From Amblyomma americanum (lineage: Eukaryota > Arthropoda > Arachnida > Ixodida > Ixodidae): 64,000 nt of DNA. Positions 1-7,571 of the stretch are shown here, piece by piece. The stretch spans positions 156,896,099-156,960,098 of the forward strand of contig NC_135502.1 in assembly GCF_052857255.1 (NCBI RefSeq), in the 5' to 3' direction. Position 1 is the stretch's first letter, and each line of letters starts with the position of its first letter. The translations under genes were made by a program, and so were the position numbers. Below the pieces are notes generated by a model. That model did no database searches and was not told the DNA's origin. It saw nothing but the letters and a program-made list of their open reading frames with translations.

Positions 1-60
1 GGCCCCTGGGCGGAGGCAGCCCAACAGTTTGGCCCCAGTTTTTAGCCCCACAAAGCCATT

Positions 61-322
61 GTAGCGTGGCCTCGTAGTAGGGCAGCCGCCTCGCATTATG
101 GAGGTGCTGAGTTCGATCCCCAGTGCCACCGGGTGCGCACCGGTTATTTAATAGGTGCAAGATTTCCCACGGCCTGGTGCTCGGCGCTTCAAGGGTGAGA
201 TGTTTGGGAAAATGGTCCTGGACCGAACAGTTGCCTTGACGGATATGAGGTAAGGTACGCCACCAAACAACCCTAAATCCGCCTCGTGCAATAGAAGCCC
301 AACTTGTGGTTCTTCTTTTAAA
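61..322 (+). repeat. tRNA-headed SINE, family C, copy 1
   Basis: The head has a box-B-like GAGTTCGATCCCC near 110-122 preceded by a tRNA-like stretch. The body contains the phrase GTCCTGGACCGAACAGTTGC, repeated in the next copy. The tail phrase CGCCTCGTGCAATAGAAGCC at about 272 recurs as a near-identical fragment at about 1252. This is a pol-III type retroposon with no coding capacity. Family name unknown. Confidence 0.6.
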
Positions 323-547
323 ACCGAAGCATGGCTTTGCGGATGAGCATCCGCCACGCATTTAGGAGGTGCTGGATTCGATCCCCAGTGCCGCCGTGTA
401 CCCACAAGTTTTTTAATAGGTCCAAGATTTTCCCCAGCCTCGTTCTCGGTTCTTTCAGGGTTAGATGCTTGAGAAAAGGGTCCTGGACCGAACAGTTGCC
501 TTGACAGATCAGAGATAAATTCCGCCGTCAAGCAATCCTAAGGACGC
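323..547 (+). repeat. tRNA-headed SINE, family C, copy 2 (tandem, diverged)
   Basis: This repeats copy 1 in the same orientation about 260 bases further on: GATTCGATCCCCAGTGCCGC at about 373, then the shared GTCCTGGACCGAACAGTTGC near 481. Its 5' end differs from copy 1, so it is either truncated or a second insertion beside the first. Confidence 0.55.
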
Positions 548-2224
548 GTTCACCCTTGTCCAAAAATCTGGCGAGCAAAGCGGATTCGGCCGCATTTGAC
601 ACCAACGAAGGCGAAAACGACGCGGCGAGGCCGATCGGTCCTGGACCGATTTCAGCCGCCAACATCCCCGCGGCGACAAACATGGCGGCGCCCTTGGACA
701 CAGGACCTCTCGCCTAGTAATGAATTTGTCGTTGTTGCGGCTTTTTTTCGCGCGTTCACTGGCCATTAATTGGATACCGGTCCATGGCTTCGTCTCACCT
801 CATTTATAAGTAAATATAAAAGGAACAAATCTGCTTTATTTGTTAGTTAGAGAGACGATTCTGCGCTAATAGGCTTAAGAGAAGCGCCGTTTTCTTGAGA
901 GTACTAGTTCCTGACCTGACAAGCAGATGGCGCCACTAGGCTGGGCGTTTCGTGTCGAGTCTGTTGGCATACGTTGAACTAAAATTGGCAATGTGCTCTC
1001 GTCTACGCTCGTAGGCCTGCATACGGTTATAGTAAACAGACAGCATCGATTTATGCTCTTTTCTAACCATATCTGTTAACGACGCGAGCGGTAACGTGGT
1101 GGCCGGGAAATGTGTGGAAAAGCGAGAAAGCAGCGGCGCGTCGGTTCCGCCTCGCCCGGGTGACAACAGATGAGAACAGAACGTAGTTGTTTCGGCGAGC
1201 GAAGCCGCTTCGCTCGCCGGATTTTTGGTCGCGTGTGAACGTGCCCTTAGTCCGCCTCGTGCGGTAGAAGCCCAACTTGCGGCCCTTTTTCGTGATTTGC
1301 CAATGCTGGGGCCGTAGCCTCGGCATCTGCCTTATCCTGTCCTCCCCTTCACCTTTCACTTTCCTATCTTTTTCTTACAACTTTCCTGCCTCCTGCTCTC
1401 TGCTTGGTTTTTCCTTTTTTCCTGGTGGCTAGGGTTAACCTCGTGTAGAGCACTACCCTGAGTTTTGTCACATTTAGTTGTAGTTGAGGTGTATAGCTGG
1501 CGTGGGTTGGACTTGCTTGCAAGTTCCTTTCCTGTCCTCTTGTTGGGCATCGTGGAGGGTGGCTGGCACCGTGACCGAAAAACTATTTTTAGGTCTCCCC
1601 CTTTCCAATCAAAAGGGGGTAGAACGAGGCAGCAAAAATTTTTAAAACGAAAATAACCTTTTTCCAAATACCTTGTCCTCCATAGTGAAGTAGAAGGTAA
1701 GCAAGCAATAAATACTATCCCCCATAATTGTATCAAAGTGCTTGACAGAAACCTTAGGCTATGGCTTGAAGGCATCATAAGTGACCAGCGGTGACATATT
1801 TTTCGAACTGCGCGACAACATCCGACAATATAAACTCTCAAACCTCGTCTTCATAGAGAAATTCTCAGTTTCTGTCATTTCCCATCAATTCAATTATATT
1901 CGGTTCCTTTATTTTCCAGAGTGGTACAAACAGAAACTCCGAGTAGTCCCCAGGACTAAACGTTGCACTAAGCAACTTGACGACGGCCCGGGGGCCACCT
2001 TACAAGACAGCAGTCGACGCAGATTTTCAAAGAAAGAAAACCGCACTCATCAAAGATCACATTTAAATATATGGGCAATAAAGTTGGTCTCAAAATCGTA
2101 TATATACACGAAACAAAGAGTGAGAAAAAAAGAAAAAATCAAGAGGAGATATGGAAGCACACGGTCAAACGACAATTAGTCATTTTAAAACCAAGTCAAG
2201 ATACATCAATTCAGGGTGACGCGT
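548..2224. other. No gene recognised; one SINE-tail fragment
   Basis: Apart from a family C SINE tail fragment at about 1246-1300, I see no element or gene. Open frames on either strand here are short and show no recognisable domain. Confidence 0.5.
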
Positions 2225-2229
2225 AAGAG

Positions 2230-4151
2230 TTCAGTTGAGGTTACAGAAATAATTTTTACATTCTTTCTTAGATGGAAAAAATTCATTTCGATATTTGTTT
2301 AGAAGTGATTGAACATTATGCTTTAATGACTCAAACCTTTTTAGGCGCGAAAATAGGGAACTAGCAAGTGGGAGGGTTTCTAGTGAATACATCTGTTCGC
2401 TGTTGTAATGTTGCAACCGTCTTAAGAAATTTTGCAGATTTAACGGACGAAAAATAAAGCCGGTTCAAGAGTTCATATTCATAACTGAGCAGAAAACGAA
2501 TGATCCCATACTTCGGAAAAAGGTTGTTTGTAGATGGGTGCGTTGTAACAATTCCCACATAGCGCAAGACTTTCTTCTGGAGCACAATAATTTTATCCAT
2601 ATTTCTTCTTGTTGTTGAGCTCCGGACAAGACTGCAATAATTTATGTGGGGTGCAAATAACGCTTGGCACAACTGGAGTTTAACTCTTCCGGGAATGAGG
2701 CTTCTGCAGCAGGACAGAGTGCCTCCAACAGTAGACAGCTTCTTGCAGACGTGATTAAGGTGGTGATCCCAGTTTAGGTGAGAATTAAAAGTAACGCCAG
2801 GAACCTTATGCTCATGTACTATAGTTTTATCTTTATTCTTATAATTGATCTTATTTTGCAGTGAGAAAACCTTATTTCTTTGTCTAAATAGTAACACCTT
2901 ACTTAGTCTTAGTGCTATGCAGTTAATGTGGGACCACCCTGATAGTGATTCAAGCGTTCGGTTGCACTGCAGAACTGAATCGTTTGAAACTTAACCCTTA
3001 AAAAAATGCTACTGTCACCAGCATATATAAATAATTTAGCTGACTGATTAATAAAAACTATATCAATAGTATATATATATTAAATATTAGCCGGCCTAAA
3101 CCACTACGTTGTGGTACTCCGGTTTGTAGGGGCAGCAGAGACGACTCAACATTATGTACACGGACGCAGTGGACCCTGTCTTTCAGGTATAATATAATTA
3201 AATTGAGGGGTCCACCCCGTATTCCATACTGTGATAACTTACCTAACGAGACATAGTGATTGAGGGAGTCGAAAGATTTACTGAAGTCAATCAACAGACC
3301 AAGAGTAAAAAGACCAGAATCTATGTTTTGAACCATCTGTTCTTATAGTAGAAGTAATGCCAGTTATGTCGATCGTCCTCTCCTAAATTCGTATTGGGAG
3401 TCAGTTATTATGTTGTTTTTCTCGAGGAAGTTAATAAATATTTGAAATATTATCCTTTCAAGCCCTTTTGAAAAAATCGAGAGAATGGATATTGGCCTAT
3501 AATTATTCACATTTATGTCATATCCTTTGTGCACTACAGTAAATCTATACTTTTTCGTGTCACCAGGAAAAATGCTGGATTTGATAGCCAAATTAAAAAT
3601 ATGGGCTAAAACAGGAGCAATATATTCTATTACGAATTTTACTGACCTCATCTGAATGTTATTGTGATCCAGCGATTTACTATTTTTTATGCTAATAAAT
3701 GTGTGGTAGGCCTCAGTATCCGTGGGCTCAAGAAACAAACTGTGCGGAGGACTAAGGCTTCCTGTGCTTATCATTGAGGGGCTTAAATTAGCTGGCCGGG
3801 CAATAGTAGCAAAATGCTCGTTGAAATGATCTGTAAGTTGTACACCACACAACTCTACGCCATTATGAAGTATCGTTTTGGGGGGAGCAATCTTCCTTCT
3901 TCTGCCAAGAATATCATTTACAATGTTCCATACGGCAGTTGGATTCTTAGTTATAGTTTCAGTGAATAGGTTTTTGTAGTATAGATGTTTTGCCTGTTTA
4001 AGCGTAGCATTTAGTCTTTTTCACATATTCTTAAATTCTTTTAGCTTGTCTTGACATCGCGAATGTAAAAAGGTGTGATAAAATCTGTTCTTTTCTTTTA
4101 TACGTTTAATATTTTGAGAGGTCACCCATGGTTTCTTACTTTTCGGGGATT
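2230..4151 (-). pseudogene. LINE-1 reverse transcriptase and C-terminal region
   Basis: Going down from 4151: a linker with LYYKNLF and AVWNIVNDILGRR; fingers motif NYRPISILSIFSKGLERI (near 3515-3460); QYEFRRGRST; palm phrase LLIDFSKSFDSLNH; GVPQRSGLGRLIFNIYILLI (normally GVPQGS); then the thumb-side region with VPGVTFNSHLNWDHHLNHVC. The FADD catalytic block is not visible as an open frame between 3058 and 2897. The gene is split across several frames and is dead. Confidence 0.8.
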
Positions 4152-4461
4152 ATAATAATTGGTTTTTTGGGGAAAGGAAATGGCGCAGTATTTGCCTCAT
4201 ATATCGTTGGACACCTGAACCGCGCCGTAAGGGAAGAGATAAAGGAGGGAGTGAAAGAAGAAAGGAAGAATAGGTACTGTAGTGGAGGGCTCCGGAATAA
4301 TTTCGACCACCTGGGGATCTTTAACGTGCACTGACATCGCACAGCACACGAGCGCCTTAGCGTTTTTCCTCCATAAAAACGCAGCCGCCGCGGTCGGGTT
4401 CGAACCCGGGAACTCCGGATCAGTAGTCGAGCGCCCTAACCACTGAGCCACCGCGGCGGGG
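4152..4461 (-). repeat. tRNA-derived SINE, family A (Ruka-like), within the chimeric block
   Basis: On minus it begins CCCGCCGCGGTGGCTCAGTG (box A region), has the box B GGTTCGAACCC, then a body with GTCAGTGCACGTTAAAGATC and a tail AAAAAACCAATTATTATAAT. The same family occurs at 35548-35858 and 38257-38570, and 5'-truncated at 24205-24420. It has no own target duplication here, because the PLE side is homologous to the 35-kb locus and the tail side abuts LINE sequence. Confidence 0.8.
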
Positions 4462-4930
4462 CATATTTTGCTCAACGAATGAGAGATTGAAGAAGCCTTC
4501 AACATCCGACCAAAGAGCGAGGTATGTGTCTGCTTACCTTCAATAGCGCTTCGTGACAGACAAATTGATTATCTGCGTGCGATGTCTTAATATTTCACCA
4601 CGTGTGCATCTTGTGCGTTTTTGATGCTTTTTTTCTTTTCCTTTTTATACGGGCTAGATGTATATATTCGACGAACATGCATTAAAAATCTGGTTGTTAT
4701 TCAGCGTCGTGTCCCGCCTGTCTCTGTCTCGTGCTTCGCTGCTCCCGTCACAAAATCATGCACCAACCAGCCCAACTTTTCACCTTGTTAAAGCACATTT
4801 CATGCAAACAGGTAAGTCTGAATGGCCCAGCCAGCAAGCATTGATGCAAGTGGACAGATGTATTACACCACCTGTAGTGCAGGAATGTACCTGAAATTTC
4901 GCACATATGTGCGCTTAGATGCCTGAAGTC
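4152..4930 (-). repeat. Chimeric block duplicated in inverted orientation at 35080-35858
   Basis: From right to left (minus) the block holds about 150 bases of unclassified sequence, the 3' end of a PLE-D type element (about 4780-4462), and a family A SINE (4461-4152). The same order occurs at 35080-35858 on plus. In the 170 bases next to 4930 I count only two mismatches between the copies. One edge is the SINE 3' tail. The other falls one base or less from an AG at the 35-kb locus. See findings. Confidence 0.75.
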
Positions 4931-5110
4931 GATTCAGAAAGAAATGTTGGTCGCCTTCAATTGGAAGGATGTTAGATGCATGATTACACCATGTTTTAGA
5001 TATCATCAGGATTTTAAATTTTAACGTAAAACTTCGCAACAGTTCATTAGTATCGTGACGCTTGTTGCGCATGGAACGCGCATTAAGGTGCAAAACAGAT
5101 TTGTCGGATT
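4931..5110 (-). pseudogene. LINE-1 APE endonuclease, N-terminal fragment
   Basis: The translation contains LHLNARSMRNKRHDTNELL followed by FKILMISKTWCNH, the standard start of LINE APE-like endonucleases (usually LNARSL...ETW). It runs to FFLNR and then abruptly enters the unrelated block at 4930. The rest of the nuclease is missing, so it cannot be active. Confidence 0.7.
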
Positions 5111-5169
5111 GACTGGCTAAACTAAGATCAGCTGGATAAATAAATTCAAGGTACTTAATTTTGGAAACT

Positions 5170-5955
5170 GTACAGCCACAAGATACAGTATTTTTTTAGA
5201 TAATCTTGCCCAAATAGGACCCATGCTGATTTTTGATGACCAGGTCATCATCCAACTTTCTTGCAAAAATCTTGCCGTTCAGAGTAAAAACCGATTTCCA
5301 CCCCTGTTTACGCTTCCTACCGATAGCTCCGCCGATAAGTTTTTTTTAGGACAGGGCAAAGATCTTCGTTGACAATGACGGAGTCAGATATGTCCAGATT
5401 TATGTCAGAGTTAAGAAGTCTTGCCTTCCTTCCCTTCATCAGAACAGCATCTCGCTTTGCTCTGGACTTAAATTGCACAACATGTGTTTTTCAGCGTCAT
5501 TTCGGGTCGGCACCCTGAGGCACATCTCAATGTCATCCTCTGAGATAGGCTCTTTCAAGGCACTGCTGATCTCTTTGACAATGTCAACAACGTTTGACTT
5601 TTATTGCACAATTACTCCCCGAATTTCACTGTTTTTATTCTTGGAATATTGTTCTTCCTGTGTCATCCGCCCCTCAAGGTGCCTATTTTTTTTCCAGGCT
5701 CAGGCACTTTTCTTGCAGTTCGCCGTTTTCTTCTTCAAGCGTTTGATTCTTGGTGACTTCAGCACTTAGCTTTTCTTTCAGGTCTTTGATATCCTGGTGT
5801 GCATATTCTAAGCTTTGAGTTATGTTTTGCTCTTCTGTCTTCAACTCGCGAATTTCGTTTCTTAGGTCTCTTTCAATAGTTTCTTTAAAGGTTTTCAGCT
5901 CCTGTTTAAGTTCCTCCTTTAGTTCCTCCTTCATTTTATGCAGATCATTTGTCAT
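5170..5955 (-). pseudogene. LINE-1 ORF1: coiled-coil, L1-type RNA-binding protein
   Basis: Translation from 5955 gives 90 residues of heptad-like, Glu/Lys/Leu-rich coiled coil (MTNDLHKMKEELKEELKQEL). After a frameshift near 5680 the frame continues with the C-terminal block typical of LINE ORF1 proteins, including the phrases VVQFKSRAKRDAVLMKGRKA and VFTLNGKIFARKLDDDLVIK. The order, coiled-coil trimerisation region then nucleic-acid-binding domain, matches ORF1p of L1/CR1 types. At least one frameshift and one stop break it. It would chaperone element RNA if intact. Confidence 0.65.
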
Positions 5956-6091
5956 GACTACCTTAAGTACACGGGTTCTGTATTACTAACACAAAACAAA
6001 ACAGCGGTGCAGGGCAAGTGATTGCACCTGTGATAGCACTTGGCAGCAGCGACAACAATGACAAGAAAAGCTTTGAAAAATTTACACGTAC

Positions 6092-6420
6092 CTGCGGCAA
6101 AGACCGCAGCAAAGTGCTTAGTGCGATGAAAACTGTTTTTGCGCTGCTTCTAAGTGAGGGTAGACGAGGAACGTATGCTCCTTTTATAGCCAGCAGCAGG
6201 CCACGTGGTGCAGGTCACAGGTCCAGGTGATATGCTGTGATGACGTGGAAACGCTGTCCGTTGGAATCCGTGCAGTCAATCAGTTGTCCACGTGCAGTCA
6301 CGTAGATAGCAGGAAGCACAGTCTGATATGTAGCTCTAATGCAAGCAAGCCTGCGGCAAAGAACGCAGCAAAGTGCTTAGTGCAATGAAAGTTGTTTTCA
6401 CAGCTGCTGCCAAGTCAACC
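6092..6420 (-). repeat. Tandem 5' units of LINE-1 (period about 259 bp)
   Basis: CTGCGGCAAAGA followed by CGCAGCAAAGTGCTTAGTGC occurs at 6092 and again at 6351, both followed by ATGAAA and a similar 30-base stretch. The spacing is 259 bp and the second copy is partial. It lies just upstream of ORF1, where tandem promoter monomers sit in some LINE families. That function is inferred. Confidence 0.6.
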
Positions 6421-6593
6421 TGTGAACACTGTCCGAGGCGTAATATTTCACTTATTTTGTCCACAGCGCCGAAAAAGAAATGCTCGATGGGCTTAGCGAC
6501 CAAGATCTCATAGATGTTTACCGAATCAAAACCCGGCAGGACAATAAGGAAATATACTTCAATAAAACGGAGAGTTGAGCGAGTTGGTACATA

Positions 6594-7571
6594 CTGCTGG
6601 GAATAACAGCGCGTAGACGAGGGACAAAAAAAGAACAAGACGACAGGAACGGCCCTGACTAACAACTGAAAGTTTATTAGAAAAAACACGCAAAATATAC
6701 TCATTTGACAACCACGGGCGCGTGCCGAACACCAAAAGCCACAGTGATAAATAAATCACTTAAATGCAGATATATTAGTTCACAGTCATGAACTGTTACA
6801 GAGGGGGTGCTCACGCATGAGTCAATGTTTTTATGAATATGAAACGCTTCCCTGATTTCTCTTGTTAGTTTATCTTTGTGTTTGTACAGGATTATAGTTT
6901 TATTAAAGATGGGTGTACATTATTTTTCAGAAGAATCAGGCTGGTTATTCCGGGGACAGTTCCTATAATGTAAAGCCAGATTTGAGGACGGAGCCCCTTT
7001 CAGAGAAGTGTTGTGGTCTCGTAGGCGGGTATTTAAGCAATTTCCTGTTTGACCTATGTAGGTCTTCCCGCACGTGATCGGCATTTCATACACAACCCCT
7101 TCAGCACAAGGAAGAAACCTCAGGCCATGCTTTATCTGGCACCCTCTTTTTGTTTTTCTTCGTTTCTTTTCCTCTTCCCTGGCCTTTCTATCTACAATGG
7201 CACACAATTTGCCGAGCTTGTTAGGTGCAGAAAATAAAACATCAACTCCATACCTGCTGCCCACTTGCTTCAAACGGTGTGAAGTTTGATGAATGTACGG
7301 AAGAACAGCAATTTTCTTTTTATCTTTTTGTGAATGATCCTGAGATTCTTCCCTTTTGACATTTTTAATTATCTTACTAAAGGCAAGTACTAAGACATCA
7401 TCTGGAAAGCCCGCAATTCTTAGCCTCTGAACCTGCTGATTAAAACTTGTGCTGATACCATGCACGCATGACTTGGCAATGGCAGCACCTAGGCAAGAAA
7501 CTGCAATGCCACATTTAACCACCTTCGAATGCGCCGAACGAAAACTGAGCAAAGGCTTTCCTGATCTCTGT
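6594..7571 (-). mobile_element. PLE-A partial copy, inverted relative to the full PLE-A
   Basis: This is the reverse complement of 9198-10172. It starts at the sequence equivalent to 9198 and abuts the 5' end of the plus-strand PLE at about 7572. It carries the RT-GIY-YIG linker, the GIY-YIG domain and the 3' untranslated end with AATAAACTTTCAGTTGTTAG (minus). Beyond its 3' end, 6540-6593 repeats about 55 bases of the 5' end of PLE-A, so the start of a further copy was once attached. Confidence 0.85.
6920..7552 (-). pseudogene. PLE-A inverted copy: GIY-YIG C-terminal fragment
   Basis: The 210-residue open frame matches residues of the intact PLE-A protein from LSFRSAHSKVVKCGIAVSCL to the end of the nuclease core, with about eleven substitutions. 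Several hit conserved positions: the first cysteine of CVPC became L-PC, and GQTGR became GQTGN. A stop ends the frame at 6920, before the catalytic Glu region. It is a truncated, probably inactive fragment. Confidence 0.8.

Larger units (their letters stand above)
2225..6420 (-). mobile_element. LINE-1: CR1/L2-type non-LTR retrotransposon, broken
   Basis: Reading the minus strand from 6420 down to 2225 gives the normal LINE order: repeated 5' units, a coiled-coil ORF1, the start of an APE-type endonuclease, a reverse transcriptase, and the C-terminal region. The coding parts are cut by stops and frameshifts. A 779-bp foreign block (4152-4930) replaces the later part of the endonuclease. Compared with LINE-2 of this window, roughly 0.7 kb of LINE sequence is missing there. 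CR1/L2 clade assignment is by general resemblance only. Confidence 0.8.

Noticed and set aside
4381..4461. tRNA genes at the SINE heads (also 35548, 38490, 18752 and 10500)
   Set aside because: Box A and box B are present, but each continues into a SINE body with target duplications. They are SINE heads, not tRNA genes.
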